Positions 41,993-53,393 are shown, counted from the stretch's first letter. The stretch is DNA of 64,000 nucleotides from Modestobacter muralis (GCF_010682105.1 NZ_JAAGWH010000013.1:62001-126000); one strand, 5' to 3'. The notes: a model not told the origin generated them from the sequence alone. Made by a program: numbers and translations.

Positions 41993-43594
41993 ATGAGCGC
42001 GGTCGACGGCGTGGAGGTCACCGGCCCGATGGGGCCGCGGTTCGACGAGGTGCTCACCCCCCGGGCGCTGGGCCTGGTCGCCCTGCTGCACCGTGAGCTG
42101 GAGGGCCGCCGTCAGGAACGGCTGCGCGCCCGCCGCGACCGGGTGGCGGCGCTGGCCGCCGGCGGCACGCTGGACTTCCTGTCCGAGACCGCCGCCGTCC
42201 GCGCCGACGACTCGTGGCGGGTCGCGCCACCGGCCCCCGGACTGGTCGACCGCCGGGTGGAGATGACCGGCCCGACCGACCGCAAGATGACGGTCAACGC
42301 GCTGAACTCCGGCGCCCGGTGCTGGCTGGCCGACCAGGAGGACGCCAACTCCCCGCTCTGGGAGAACGTCGTCAACGGCCCGCTGAACCTCATGGACGCG
42401 ATCGACCGCACCATCGACTTCACCTCACCCGCCGGCAAGCGGTACGAGCTCAAGCCGGACGACGAGCTGCCCACGATCATCGTGCGCCCGCGCGGCTGGC
42501 ACCTGCCGGAGAAGCACCTGACCGTCGACGGCGAGCCGACCTCGGGCAGCCTGGTCGACTTCGCGCTCTACCTCGCCGCGTGCGGGCAGAAACAGGTCGA
42601 CCGCGGGCAGGGCCCGTACTTCTACCTGCCGAAGATGGAGAGCCACCTCGAGGCCCGGCTGTGGAACGACGCGTTCGTGCTCGCGCAGGACCACCTCGGC
42701 ATCCCCCGCGGCACCATCCGGGCCACCTGCCTGATCGAGACCTACCCGGCCGCGTTCGAGATGGAGGAGATCCTCTTCGAGCTGCGGGAGCACTCCGCCG
42801 GGCTGAACGCCGGCCGCTGGGACTACCTGTTCAGCGTGATCAAGACCTTCCGCACCCGGGGTGCGGACTTCACGCTCCCCGACCGCAACTCGATCTCGAT
42901 GACCGTCCCCTTCATGCGCGCCTACACCGAGCTGCTGGTGCGCACCTGCCACAAGCGCGGCGCGCACGCGATGGGCGGCATGTCGGCGTTCATCCCCAGC
43001 AAGGACCCGGCCCGCAACGAGTTCGCCTACGGGAAGATCACCGAGGACAAGACGCGCGAGGCCGAGGACGGCTTCGACGGCTCGTGGGTCGCCCACCCCG
43101 GCATGGTCCCCACCGCGATGGCCGTGTTCGACCGGGTGCTCGGCGAGCGCCCCAACCAGCTCGACCGGCTGCGGGAGGACGTCGCGGTGACCGCCGCGCA
43201 GCTGCTGGACGTGGCGTCGACGCCCGGACAGGCCACCGAGGCGGGGCTGCGCGCGAACGTCAGCGTCGGCATCCAGTACGTGGAGTCGTGGCTGCGCGGG
43301 TCGGGCGCGGTCGGGATCAACGGCCTGATGGAGGACGCCGCGACCGCCGAGATCAGCCGCAGCCAGGTCTGGCAGTGGCTGCACACCGGCGTCACGCTGG
43401 CCGACGGGCAGCGGGTCACCACCGAGCTGGTGCAGCGGGTGGTCGAGGAGGAGATGGCGGCCCTGGCCGCGGCGCGGGGCGACGCGTTCGCCGCGGGGCG
43501 CTGGGACGAGGCCCGGGAGCTGTTCAGCCGGCTGGCGCTGGCCGACGAGTACTCCGACTTCCTGACCGTGCCCGCCTACGAGCGGATGCCCTAG
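41993..43594 (+). CDS. aceB: malate synthase A
   Basis: The 533-residue enzyme condenses glyoxylate and acetyl-CoA to malate, the second step of the glyoxylate shunt. Type A length and landmarks are present: ADQEDANSPLWENVV (catalytic Arg/Glu region), YFYLPKMESHLEA, TIRATCLIETYPAAFEMEEI and the C-terminal NGLMEDAATAEISRSQVWQW. No isocitrate lyase gene is in the window. A MarR gene lies convergent downstream. Confidence 0.95.
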   Translation: MSAVDGVEVTGPMGPRFDEVLTPRALGLVALLHRELEGRRQERLRARRDRVAALAAGGTLDFLSETAAVRADDSWRVAPPAPGLVDRRVEMTGPTDRKMTVNALNSGARCWLADQEDANSPLWENVVNGPLNLMDAIDRTIDFTSPAGKRYELKPDDELPTIIVRPRGWHLPEKHLTVDGEPTSGSLVDFALYLAACGQKQVDRGQGPYFYLPKMESHLEARLWNDAFVLAQDHLGIPRGTIRATCLIETYPAAFEMEEILFELREHSAGLNAGRWDYLFSVIKTFRTRGADFTLPDRNSISMTVPFMRAYTELLVRTCHKRGAHAMGGMSAFIPSKDPARNEFAYGKITEDKTREAEDGFDGSWVAHPGMVPTAMAVFDRVLGERPNQLDRLREDVAVTAAQLLDVASTPGQATEAGLRANVSVGIQYVESWLRGSGAVGINGLMEDAATAEISRSQVWQWLHTGVTLADGQRVTTELVQRVVEEEMAALAAARGDAFAAGRWDEARELFSRLALADEYSDFLTVPAYERMP

Positions 43595-43618
43595 GGGCGG
43601 GCGGCAGGGTCCGCCCCT
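43593..43618. terminator. bidirectional terminator, aceB / MarR gene
   Basis: AGGGGCGG at 43593-43600 pairs with CCGCCCCT at 43611-43618 between the convergent stops. Confidence 0.65.
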
Positions 43619-43621
43619 GAC

Positions 43622-44164
43622 CTACGAGCGGTCGGGGGTGGACGTGGCCTTCAACTCGGCCTCGCGGGCCTCGCCGAGGCGGTTGAGCCGGCCGAGCAGC
43701 GTGGCCAGCGTGGCCACGTCGGTGGTCTCCCAGCCGGAGAGGTCGGCCTCCCAGCGGGCGCGGCGTGCGTCGCGCAGCTCACTGAGCCGGGCGTGCCCCT
43801 CCCGCGAAGTCGACAGCACCTGCGCGCGGCCGTCGTCGGGGTCCGCGGCCCGGTCGACCAGACCGAGGTCGACCAGTGAGGCCACCTGCCGGCTGACCGT
43901 GCTCTTGTCCAGCCCGAGGCGGGCCACCACGTCGCTGGCGCGCAGCGGGCCGGCGTCGTCGAGCAGCACCAGCAGGCCGTAGGCAGCCCCGTCCAGCTCG
44001 TGGTGCAGCTGCCCGGCGAGCCGGGCCTGGATCGCCCGGCCGCGGCGCAGCAGCAGTGCGACCTCGCGCTCGAGGGTCACGAAGGCCTCGTGGCTGTCAC
44101 CGGTCGAGCGGGCCTCGCCGGGGGCGTCCTCGGCGGCGGTGCGGGGTGCGCTGTCGACGGTCAC
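43622..44164 (-). CDS. MarR-family regulator
   Basis: The 180-residue protein has a MarR winged helix (LRASDVVARLGLDKSTVSRQ, then ASLVDLGLVDRAADPDDGRA) and a helical C-terminus. GTG 44164 is chosen because GGAG lies six bases upstream; an in-frame GTG at 44176 is the alternative. It follows hspR by 44 bases on the same strand, so it may be read through from the dnaK operon. Its target is unknown. Confidence 0.8.
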   Translation of the reverse strand: MTVDSAPRTAAEDAPGEARSTGDSHEAFVTLEREVALLLRRGRAIQARLAGQLHHELDGAAYGLLVLLDDAGPLRASDVVARLGLDKSTVSRQVASLVDLGLVDRAADPDDGRAQVLSTSREGHARLSELRDARRARWEADLSGWETTDVATLATLLGRLNRLGEAREAELKATSTPDRS

Positions 44165-44208
44165 GGTGATCTCCACGCTCGAGGCGGACTGTGCGTTCCC
44201 GGAACCTG

Positions 44209-44640
44209 TCACGGATGACCACCCGGGCGCCAGACCACCAGCGCCGAGCTGGACGTCCGGGGCACCAGGTCGCGCCGGTAGGTGGCCGACACCGCTGCCT
44301 CGGCCGCGATCCGGCCGGTCTCGGCGACCTCGAGCTCGTCGAGCAGCTCGGTCACCCGGACCTGCAGGGCCTCGACCCGGGACTCCAGCTCGATGATCCG
44401 CTTGATGCCGGCCAGGTTGACGCCGTCCTTCTGGCTCAGCCGCTGCACCTCGCGCAGCAGCGCGACGTCCCGCGGGCTGTAGCGGCGGCCGCCGCCGGCG
44501 GTGCGGCCCGGCCGCACCAGGCCCAGCCGGTCGTACTGCCGCAGCGTCTGCGCGTGCATCCCGGCCAGCTCGGCAGCGACCGAGATGACGAAGACGGGTG
44601 CGTCCTCGGCGAAGGACCGCCCCGGGTCGGGCAGGGTCAT
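44209..44640 (-). CDS. hspR: heat-shock repressor HspR (MerR family)
   Basis: The 143-residue MerR-type protein has the HspR pattern: [36 protein letters not shown] and a coiled coil ([18 protein letters not shown]). It binds HAIR palindromes and represses the dnaK operon and clpB, helped by DnaK. The ATG overlaps the dnaJ stop (ATGA), giving the canonical dnaK-grpE-dnaJ-hspR order. HAIR-like sequence is seen at clpB and, less completely, upstream of dnaK. Confidence 0.93.
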   Translation of the reverse strand: MTLPDPGRSFAEDAPVFVISVAAELAGMHAQTLRQYDRLGLVRPGRTAGGGRRYSPRDVALLREVQRLSQKDGVNLAGIKRIIELESRVEALQVRVTELLDELEVAETGRIAAEAAVSATYRRDLVPRTSSSALVVWRPGGHP

Positions 44641-45878
44641 CGGGCACCTCCGTTCCGCAGCATGTCGGTGATCTCCGGCCGCGGGTCGTCGGGCAGCTCC
44701 GCGGCGAGCTTCTCGATCGCCTCCTTCGCGCCCGGGGTCAGCCGGGCCGGGACGGCGACCTCGACGGTGACCAGCAAGTCGCCCACGGCGGCCTTGCCGA
44801 CCACGCCGCGGCCGCGGACCCGGAAGGTGCGGCCGCTGGCGGTGCCGGCGGGCACCTTGAGCGAGACCGAGCCGTCGAGGGTGGGCACGGTCAGCGTCGT
44901 CCCGAGTGCGGCCTCGGCGAAGGAGACCGGCACGGTGAGGGTGAGGTCGTCGCCGCTGCGGCCGAACAGCTCGGAGCCGGTGACGTGCACGACGACGAAG
45001 AGGTCGCCGGCCGGTCCGCCGCGCCGCCCCGGGGCGCCCTTGCCGGCCAGCCTGATGCGCTGCCCGTCCTTGACCCCGGCCGGGATGCGGACGGTGATGG
45101 TGCGCGTCTGGTTGGTGACCCCGCTGCCCTTGCACTCCGGGCACGGGTCGTCGACCACCGAGCCGGTGCCACGGCACTCCTTGCACGGCTCGGAGAAGGC
45201 GAAGGAGCCCTGGCTGCGGCTGGTGACGCCGGCGCCGTTGCAGACCGGGCAGGTGTGCGGGCTGGTGCCCGGGCGCGCGCCGCTGCCGGAGCAGGTGCCA
45301 CAGGTGCCCGGGCTCTGCATGCGCAGCGGCACGGTCACGCCCAGGACGGCCTCGTCGAAGGCCAGGGTCGCCTCGGTCTCGACGTCCTGCCCGCGGGCCG
45401 GGCCGGTGCCCGCGGTGCGGCTGCGGGTGCCCCCGGCGCCGCCGGGCGCCCCGGCCCCACCGGTGAACAGGCCGCCGAAGAGGTCACCGAGACCCCCGGC
45501 GCGGCCACCGGCGCCGGGTGTCCCGGCGCTGCCGAAGATGTCGCCGAGGTCGAAGGCCTGGCCGCCGCCCGCGCCGCCCCCGGGGAACCCACCGGGGAAG
45601 CCGCCCGTGCCACCGGCACCGGGCCGGAACCCGCCGGAGCCGAACAGCCGGCGGGCCTCGTCGTACTCCGACCGCCGCTTGGGGTCCGAGAGCACGTCGT
45701 AGGCCTCGGAGACCTCCTTGAAGCGGGTCTCGGCCGAGGCGTTGTCCGGGTTCTTGTCCGGGTGCAGCTCACGGGCCAGCTTCCGGTACGCCTTCTTGAT
45801 GGCCGCGGCGTCGGCGTCCTTGGCGACGCCCAGGGCCGCGTAGTAGTCCTTCTCGATGAAGTCCCGGGTGCTGCTCAT
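44637..45878 (-). CDS. dnaJ: chaperone DnaJ
   Basis: The 413-residue type I J-protein has a J-domain with HPD at residues 39-41, a Gly/Phe-rich region, four CxxCxGxG zinc motifs ([32 protein letters not shown]) and the C-terminal substrate domains. It stimulates DnaK ATPase and delivers substrates. It lies 79 bases after grpE and overlaps hspR. Confidence 0.96.
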   Translation of the reverse strand: MSSTRDFIEKDYYAALGVAKDADAAAIKKAYRKLARELHPDKNPDNASAETRFKEVSEAYDVLSDPKRRSEYDEARRLFGSGGFRPGAGGTGGFPGGFPGGGAGGGQAFDLGDIFGSAGTPGAGGRAGGLGDLFGGLFTGGAGAPGGAGGTRSRTAGTGPARGQDVETEATLAFDEAVLGVTVPLRMQSPGTCGTCSGSGARPGTSPHTCPVCNGAGVTSRSQGSFAFSEPCKECRGTGSVVDDPCPECKGSGVTNQTRTITVRIPAGVKDGQRIRLAGKGAPGRRGGPAGDLFVVVHVTGSELFGRSGDDLTLTVPVSFAEAALGTTLTVPTLDGSVSLKVPAGTASGRTFRVRGRGVVGKAAVGDLLVTVEVAVPARLTPGAKEAIEKLAAELPDDPRPEITDMLRNGGAR

Positions 45879-45957
45879 CGGGCGCCTCCTCTCTGCAGTG
45901 CTGACGGGCGGACCCCACCCCCGGGTGCCGGGGGCGGGGTCCGCCGGGTGGTCGTGC

Positions 45958-46539
45958 TCAGCCGGCGGACGGGCCGGGCTGGTCGGTCTCGCCGTCGATG
46001 ACGACGGCAGGCTCGGCGACGGGGGCCGGGGTCTCCGGCTCGGTCACCCCGACCATCGCCGTGCGCAGCACGCGGTCGCCGCGCCGGAAGCCCGGGCGCA
46101 GCACCGTGGTGGCGGTCGGGACGGTCACCTCCGGGGAGGTGTCGCTGAGCACCGCCTCGTGCAGCGCGGGGTCGAACGGGTCGCCGGGCACCCCGAAGGT
46201 GACCACGCCGAGCCCGTCCAGCAGCCCCAGCACGCGGTCGGCGACCACCTTGAAGGCGCCGGTCAGGTCGCCGTGGTCGCGGGCGCGCTCGATGTCGTCG
46301 ACCACCGGGAACAGCTGGGCGGCGAAACGCTCGGCCGCCTGGTCGACGACCACGGTGCGGTCGCGCTCGACCCGCCGCCGGTAGTTCGCGTACTCCGCGG
46401 TCACCCGCTGCAGGTCCTCGGTGCGCTCGGCCAGCTGCCGCGTGGCGTCGTCGGCCCCGGCCGGGGCCGACTGGTCACCGGAGGCGGCCAGCGCCTCGTC
46501 GAAGCCGCTCATGTCGATCTCGTGCTCGTGCTCGCTCAT
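45958..46539 (-). CDS. grpE: nucleotide exchange factor GrpE
   Basis: The 193-residue protein has the GrpE coiled coil ([22 protein letters not shown], shown here in part as [18 protein letters not shown]) and the beta domain with [18 protein letters not shown]. It releases ADP from DnaK. ATG 46539 has an AGGGAGA site, but a better ribosome site and a 42-codon ORF lie upstream in another frame, and grpE-frame sequence continues upstream of this ATG. The true N-terminus is therefore uncertain. Confidence 0.92.
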   Translation of the reverse strand: MSEHEHEIDMSGFDEALAASGDQSAPAGADDATRQLAERTEDLQRVTAEYANYRRRVERDRTVVVDQAAERFAAQLFPVVDDIERARDHGDLTGAFKVVADRVLGLLDGLGVVTFGVPGDPFDPALHEAVLSDTSPEVTVPTATTVLRPGFRRGDRVLRTAMVGVTEPETPAPVAEPAVVIDGETDQPGPSAG

Positions 46540-46664
46540 GTGTTCTCCCTGGTCGGGCGGGGTGCCGGCCGCATGGGTGCCGGCCGGCACCGGTGCCACG
46601 CCGCTGGTCGGGTCGTGGTGCCGCTCGTCCGGACCGACGGCGGCTCCTCGTCCTGCTGGCTCAT
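46536..46664 (-). CDS. 42-residue ORF overlapping grpE (leader peptide or frameshifted grpE N-terminus)
   Basis: ATG 46664 has a strong GGAGGAG ribosome site at five-base spacing and opens MSQQDEEPPSVR, which looks like the acidic head of actinobacterial GrpE. The frame ends at a TGA that overlaps the grpE ATG (ATGA). The grpE frame over the same DNA reads DERHHDPTSGVAPVPAG, resembling the usual RRIDPxTGxVRP that follows that head. A single-base indel would join the two. It may instead be a coupling peptide. Confidence 0.5.
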   Translation of the reverse strand: MSQQDEEPPSVRTSGTTTRPAAWHRCRPAPMRPAPRPTRENT

Positions 46665-46676
46665 GGTCTCCTCCGC

Positions 46677-46708
46677 CGCCACCGGCCCGGGGAGCCGGGC
46701 CGGTGGCG
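46677..46708 (-). terminator. hairpin between dnaK and grpE
   Basis: A perfect 14-bp GC stem (46677-46690 with 46695-46708) with a GGAG loop, 20 bases after the dnaK stop and just before the grpE-region ribosome site. It probably stabilises dnaK mRNA or attenuates downstream genes. Confidence 0.6.
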
Positions 46709-46727
46709 ACGGGGGGAGACGCTGGGG

Positions 46728-48608
<1,881 letters not shown>

Positions 48609-48671
48609 GGAAGGCCTCTCCTGTGGTTGCGAGTGGGTGGTGCTGGTCGAGGAGCCGAGGGACCACCGCGC

Positions 48672-48720
48672 GCTCACGTGAGCCATGCGCCGGGTCCGCT
48701 CAACTTTCCTGCCCAGCCTA
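48672..48720 (-). promoter_or_regulatory. dnaK promoter region with HspR-like half-sites
   Basis: On the minus strand a TAGGCT box (48720-48715) is followed by GTTGAGC (a HAIR half-site, about 48695-48702) and 14 bases later GCTCACG, within the perfect palindrome GCTCACGTGAGC at 48672-48683. The half-site spacing is not the standard seven. Confidence 0.5.
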
Positions 48721-48776
48721 ACGGCAGACCCCGCCGTGGTGTTCCCGCCCCCCGGACACGACCCCACCCACACGCG

Positions 48777-48816
48777 CCACCACCGCACGACCCGGGCCGG
48801 GTGCGTGCGGTGGTGG
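48777..48816 (-). terminator. terminator of the PadR-HAAS operon
   Basis: A 13-bp stem (48777-48789 with 48804-48816) with an inner CCC/GGG stem, 17 bases beyond the stop at 48833. Confidence 0.7.
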
Positions 48817-48832
48817 GCGGACTGGACCCGGC

Positions 48833-49885
48833 TCAGTCGCCGGGCACCCCCGTGGGGACCGCGGGGACCGGGACGGTGTCCGTGGGGGCCGCGGGCGTCG
48901 GGGCCGCCGCGGTCGGGGTGGCGACCGTCGCCGGGAAGACCGGCAGCGACACCTCGGGGCGGTCGGTCACCAGGTCGCACAGCGCCGGGTCGTCGAGGCC
49001 GCCACCGGTCGGGTCCAGCACGTAGGTCTGCGGGAAGGCGTGCGGCACGGGGACACCGTCGGCCGCCAGCGGCTGCCGCAGCACCCGGCTGCACCCGTCG
49101 GCCCACCACTCCTGGAAGCCGACCTGCAGGGGCCGCCCGTCCTGGTCGTAGAGCAGCACGCCCTGCAGCGGGGTGCCGTCCGCGGCGTAGGGCAGCACGT
49201 CGGTGACCGGCCCGTACCGCGACACGAGCGGGAAGTCACCGACGGCCTGGTCGTAGACCACCGGGGTGGCGTACCCGACGTCGTAGGACGGCGACTGCGT
49301 CCCGCCCACGGCCACGACGAAGGACAGCAGCGCGAGCACCGAACCGCCGACGGTCAGCAGCCGGGTGTTCGACGGCGACAGCTGCCGGCGCCCGAGGGCG
49401 ACCGAGCCGGCGACCGCGCCGCCCACCAGCAGCAGGCCGAGCACCCGGCTGCCCAGCGGCGCGGGCACCGGGAAGTCCCACTGGTCGGCCAGCGCGCAGG
49501 GCAGGGCGATCAGCAGGTACCCGCGCAGCACCCACCACGCCGGCCGCAGCTCACCCCACAGCCGCCGGACCTCGTCGGTCAGCGGGTGGGCCTCGACCCG
49601 GGCGAGCAGCCGCCGGACCTCGTCCCGGCGCGGTGACGGACGGACGTTGCGCTGCGCCGGCAGGCCGGCGGCGGCACGGAGCTCCTCGGCGTAGGCGGCC
49701 GGGGAGCCCAGCCGGATGACGACCGGGCAGTCGTCGCCCTCCTCGGCCAGGGCGGCCAGGTGCTGCTCGAGGTCCTCCAGGAGCGCGGCGCGCTCCTCGG
49801 CGGGCAGGTCGGCGAGCTCGCGCTCGACGTCGGCCAGGTAGTCCCGGGCCTCCTGCGACGCCCCGGGGGCGATCGGCGCGGTCAC
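48833..49885 (-). CDS. HAAS-type membrane protein downstream of PadR
   Basis: The 350-residue protein has an N-terminal HAAS/DUF1700-like helical domain ([30 protein letters not shown], core [20 protein letters not shown]), then three to four hydrophobic helices and a C-terminal extracytoplasmic domain ending in a Pro/Thr-rich tail. HAAS proteins are typically encoded next to PadR regulators. The start GTG overlaps the PadR stop (GTGA). Function is unknown. Confidence 0.75.
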   Translation of the reverse strand: MTAPIAPGASQEARDYLADVERELADLPAEERAALLEDLEQHLAALAEEGDDCPVVIRLGSPAAYAEELRAAAGLPAQRNVRPSPRRDEVRRLLARVEAHPLTDEVRRLWGELRPAWWVLRGYLLIALPCALADQWDFPVPAPLGSRVLGLLLVGGAVAGSVALGRRQLSPSNTRLLTVGGSVLALLSFVVAVGGTQSPSYDVGYATPVVYDQAVGDFPLVSRYGPVTDVLPYAADGTPLQGVLLYDQDGRPLQVGFQEWWADGCSRVLRQPLAADGVPVPHAFPQTYVLDPTGGGLDDPALCDLVTDRPEVSLPVFPATVATPTAAAPTPAAPTDTVPVPAVPTGVPGD

Positions 49886-50208
49886 GCCGGCGCCCCGTCG
49901 AGCAGTCCGTCGACGGCGTCGACGAACGTCCTCCACGTCTTGCCCGAGTCCTCCAGCACCGAACGCCCCCTGTCGTTGATCGCGTAGTACTTGCGGTGCG
50001 GCCCCTCGTCGCTGGGCACGACGTAGGACGTCAGCGCCCCCGCCTGGTACAGCCGGCGCAGCGTCCCGTAGACCGACGCGTCGCCCACCCCTTCCAGGCC
50101 CGCGGTGCGCAGTCGGCGGACCACGTCGTAGCCGTAGCCGTCGGCCTGGCGCACCACGGCGAGCACCGCGACGTCCAGCACGCCCTTGAGCAGTTGACTG
50201 GCGTCCAC
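49882..50208 (-). CDS. PadR-family regulator
   Basis: The 108-residue protein is a short PadR: VLAVVRQADGYGYDVVRRL, then GDASVYGTLRRLYQAGALTSYVV and HRKYYAINDRGR. GTG 50208 is chosen because GGAGGAGG lies five to seven bases upstream; a GTG five codons earlier overlaps that ribosome site. It should repress itself and the HAAS gene through a palindrome upstream (50253-50271). Confidence 0.87.
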   Translation of the reverse strand: MDASQLLKGVLDVAVLAVVRQADGYGYDVVRRLRTAGLEGVGDASVYGTLRRLYQAGALTSYVVPSDEGPHRKYYAINDRGRSVLEDSGKTWRTFVDAVDGLLDGAPA

Positions 50209-50252
50209 CGCCACCTCCTCCACCCGACGTCACCGGGTGGCGCCGTCCGCGG

Positions 50253-50271
50253 TAGTGCACCATGCGCACTA
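50253..50271. promoter_or_regulatory. palindrome TAGTGC-N7-GCACTA upstream of padR
   Basis: A perfect 6-7-6 inverted repeat 45 bases before the PadR start, in the position expected for a PadR operator. Confidence 0.5.
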
Positions 50272-50378
50272 GTGCGGACGGGCGAGGAGCTGCGGCGTGT
50301 CGGGGCCCGGACGGCGGAGGCGACACTGGAGCGCATGACCGCTCGCCCGCAGGCCCGCCGCACCCCGGGCGGACACCG

Positions 50379-50939
50379 ATGAGCTCCCCCTTCGGTGGGG
50401 CCCGGCGCCGTGGGGACGCCGAGCGCGCCGCCGCCGACCGCAGCACCCGCATGCACTACGCCCGGGACGTCAACGACGAGCGGGCGCTGGCCGACGACCG
50501 GCCGACGATCCGCCGGAACCGCAACTGGACCTGGCTGGCCGTGGCGGTGGTGGTGTTCGCGGTGCTGGCCCTGGCCAACACCCGCGGGCCGGGCGAGGTG
50601 CCGATCACCGCCGACTGCGCGACGCCACGGATCGCCGTCGAGACCAGCCGGGTCGTCGCCGGGACCCCGCTGCGCTTCCGGCTCACCGGCCCCGAGGACA
50701 CCGCCTACGTGGTCACCCTGGACGGCGCCCCGGTGCGGGGGGACGCGGGCAACACCGTGACCTACACCGAGACCGCCGCCGGACCGGCGCTGCGGCTGCA
50801 ACAGTGCCTGAGCCCCACGCTGGCGCTGGCCACCCCGGCCGGCGACGGGCCGCACGAGCTGGCGCTGCTGCGGCTGGCCGGCGACGGCACGACCGCTCCG
50901 GCCACCGCCGTGACGCTGACGGTGACCGGCACCCGCTGA
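50379..50939 (+). CDS. single-pass membrane protein of unknown function
   Basis: This 186-residue protein has a basic cytoplasmic head (ARRRGDAERAAADRSTRMHY), one hydrophobic helix (WTWLAVAVVVFAVLALA, near residues 48-65) and a strand-rich outer domain with two Cys (TADCATPRIAVETSRV and LQQCLSPTLA). I recognise no family; the outer domain could be immunoglobulin-like (inference). It is divergent from padR. Confidence 0.6.
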   Translation: MSSPFGGARRRGDAERAAADRSTRMHYARDVNDERALADDRPTIRRNRNWTWLAVAVVVFAVLALANTRGPGEVPITADCATPRIAVETSRVVAGTPLRFRLTGPEDTAYVVTLDGAPVRGDAGNTVTYTETAAGPALRLQQCLSPTLALATPAGDGPHELALLRLAGDGTTAPATAVTLTVTGTR

Positions 50940-51025
50940 CCTGCTGGAGGGGCAGTCCGCCCGCTGCTCTCCCGGACCCGGCGCCAGGGAGACCCCACCA
51001 CTCCCGAGCTCGCGGCGGGACCCGG

Positions 51026-51031
51026 CAGAGT
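51026..51031 (+). promoter_or_regulatory. -10 box CAGAGT of the DUF389 gene (leaderless)
   Basis: Six bases separate the box from GTG 51038. Confidence 0.45.
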
Positions 51032-51037
51032 GGCCCC

Positions 51038-52003
51038 GTGCTCCTCCACCTGCGGGTGACGGTGCCGACCGAGCGGTCGGCCGCCGTCCACGACCTGCTC
51101 ACCGACTGCCCCGGCGTCGCCCACCTCGCCGTCCTCCCGGGAGCGGCGCTGCGCCCGGCCGGCGACCTCTTCCTCGTCGACGTCGCCCGCGAGTCCGCCG
51201 ACGCACTGGTCGACGGCCTGCGCGAGCTGCACGTGGACACCGACGGCGGCATCGCCATGGAGACGGTCGACGCCGCGGTCTCCCGCAGTGCGGAAGAGGC
51301 CGAGGACCGTGCACCCGGCGACGGCTCGGACGCCGTGGTGTGGGAGCAGGTCATCCGGACGACGGCCACCGACGCCGCGCTGTCGGTGTCCTTCCTCGCC
51401 TTCCTGACCATCGCGACCCTGCTGGCCGCGGTCGCGATCGTCACCGACTCGGCGATCCTGGTGATCGGGGCGATGGTGCTCGGGCCGGAGTTCGGCCCGC
51501 TGGCGGCGCTCGCGGTGGGCCTGGTGCACCGCCGGCGGGCGATGACCCGCCGGGCGCTGGTCACCCTGACCGCCGGGTTCGCGGTGGCGATCGCGTCGAC
51601 CACGCTGGCCGCGCTGCTCGGCCGAGCACTGGGCTGGTTCGGCCCCGAGCTCCTCACCCAGGACCGGCCGGCCACCTACTTCATCACCCACCCCGACCGC
51701 TGGTCGCTGGTCGTCGCGGTGCTCGCGGGGGTGGCCGGCGTGCTGTCGCTGACCTCGGCACGCTCGGGCGCGCTGGTCGGCGTCTTCATCTCCGTCACCA
51801 CCGTGCCCGCGGCCGGCGCGATGGCCCTGGGCCTGGCCCTGGGCGATGCCCGCGAGTTCGGCGAGGCGACCGCGCAGCTGGCGGTCAACGCCGCCGGCAT
51901 CCTGGGCGCCGCGCTGGTCACGTTGGCCCTGCAGCGGGCGGTGTGGCACCGGGTCCCCCAGGTCACCCCGCGGGTGCAGCAGGTCGGCCACGCCCGGACC
52001 TGA
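51038..52003 (+). CDS. DUF389 family membrane protein
   Basis: The 321-residue protein has an N-terminal ferredoxin-like soluble region (about 110 residues) and a DUF389 membrane domain of about six helices, with SVSFLAFLTIATLLAAVAIV, ILVIGAMVLGPEFGPLAALA and ISVTTVPAAGAMALGLA. The family is widespread and of unknown function. GTG 51038 fits a leaderless promoter. Confidence 0.85.
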   Translation: MLLHLRVTVPTERSAAVHDLLTDCPGVAHLAVLPGAALRPAGDLFLVDVARESADALVDGLRELHVDTDGGIAMETVDAAVSRSAEEAEDRAPGDGSDAVVWEQVIRTTATDAALSVSFLAFLTIATLLAAVAIVTDSAILVIGAMVLGPEFGPLAALAVGLVHRRRAMTRRALVTLTAGFAVAIASTTLAALLGRALGWFGPELLTQDRPATYFITHPDRWSLVVAVLAGVAGVLSLTSARSGALVGVFISVTTVPAAGAMALGLALGDAREFGEATAQLAVNAAGILGAALVTLALQRAVWHRVPQVTPRVQQVGHART

Positions 52004-52052
52004 CCGCACCCGAGAGATGCGGCCGGCTGCCTGCGGAGCAAGATGACCGGAC

Positions 52053-53351
52053 GTGACCAGCCGCGCCGCCGCACCACCGACCGCCTCCTCGCGGCGGGGG
52101 CTCCTCCTGGTCGGCACGGCCATCGTGCTGACCGGCTTCAACCTGCGGACGGCGGTCAACAGCGTCGGCCCGGTGCTCGAGGAGATCGAGCGCGGACTGG
52201 GCATCTCCTCCGGGCTGGCCGGGCTGATCACGAGCATGCCGCTGATCTGCTTCGCGCTGATCGGCTTCGCCGGCCCGCCGCTGGCCGCCCGGTTCCGGGA
52301 CGGGCACGTGCTGGCCGCGGCGCTGCTGGTGATGACGATCGGCCTGCTCGCCCGGGTCTCGGTGCCGAACGTGTGGGTGTTCCTGCTGGGCACGGTGGCC
52401 ACGATGGTCGGCGGCGCGCTGGGCAACGTGCTGCTGCCCGGCCTGGTCAAGCGCTGGTTCCCCGACCGGACCGGACTGCTGGTGGGCGCCTACAGCACCG
52501 CGCTGGCCATCGGAGGCGCGGTCGCCAGCGTCTCCACCGCGCCGATCGCCGAGGCCGCCGGTGTCGACGGCTGGCGCTGGGGCCTGGGCATCTGGGCGGT
52601 GTTCGCGCTGGTCGCGGCGCTGCCGTGGCTGGCCGTCCCGGTGCGGCCGGGCGCCTCGCGCGGCAGCCACGTCGCCGTCCGGCTGCGGTCGCTGACCCGC
52701 AGCCGGCTGGCCTGGCTCATGGCGGCCTTCTTCGGGCTGCAGGCGATGCAGGCCTACGTGATCGTGGGCTGGACGGCGCAGTACCTGCGCGACGAGGGCA
52801 TGTCGGCCCACGCGGCCGGCTACCTCGTCGGGCTCAACGCGCTCGTCGTCATCCCGCTCAACGCCGTCGTCCCGCTGGGGACGGTGCGCCAGCACTGGCA
52901 GCGGCCGATGCTGCTGGGGTTCATCGCCTGCTACCTGGCCGGCTGGACCGGGCTGCTGCTGGCCCCGCTGACGCTCACCTGGCTGTGGGTCTGCCTGCTC
53001 GGCCTGGGCATGGGCACCTTCGCGATGATCCTGGCGCTGTTCGGGCTGCGCGGGCGGACCCCGGAGTCGGTGAGCGCGCTGTCGACCGTCGCCCAGGGCT
53101 GGGGGTACGCCCTGGCCGGGGTCGGTCCGCTGCTGGTCGGCCTGCTGCGCGGCCTCACCGGCGGGTACACCGGCATGTTCGTGCTGGTCTACGTGGGCGT
53201 GGGCCTGCTGCTGGTCACCGGCTGGAGCATCTGCCGGGAGCGCTACGTCGACGACGAGGTCCCCGGCCTCACCGCCGGCCGGGCGCCGCAGCCCCCGGTG
53301 ACCGAGGCCGCCGGCCTCGACGCCCCGGTCGTCGTCCCGCCGCGCTCGTGA
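52053..53351 (+). CDS. CynX/NimT-family MFS transporter
   Basis: The 432-residue transporter has twelve hydrophobic segments and the CynX/NimT opening GTAIVLTGFNLRTAVNSVGPVL. Members are linked to cyanate or 2-nitroimidazole transport, but the substrate here is unknown. GTG 52053 lies eight bases after CAAGAT, a weak version of the leaderless box. The C-terminal tail is Pro-rich and not conserved. Confidence 0.85.
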   Translation: MTSRAAAPPTASSRRGLLLVGTAIVLTGFNLRTAVNSVGPVLEEIERGLGISSGLAGLITSMPLICFALIGFAGPPLAARFRDGHVLAAALLVMTIGLLARVSVPNVWVFLLGTVATMVGGALGNVLLPGLVKRWFPDRTGLLVGAYSTALAIGGAVASVSTAPIAEAAGVDGWRWGLGIWAVFALVAALPWLAVPVRPGASRGSHVAVRLRSLTRSRLAWLMAAFFGLQAMQAYVIVGWTAQYLRDEGMSAHAAGYLVGLNALVVIPLNAVVPLGTVRQHWQRPMLLGFIACYLAGWTGLLLAPLTLTWLWVCLLGLGMGTFAMILALFGLRGRTPESVSALSTVAQGWGYALAGVGPLLVGLLRGLTGGYTGMFVLVYVGVGLLLVTGWSICRERYVDDEVPGLTAGRAPQPPVTEAAGLDAPVVVPPRS

Positions 53352-53393
53352 CCGGGCTCCTCCCAGGGCCCGCCGCGAGCCTGGGTCCTTCGT

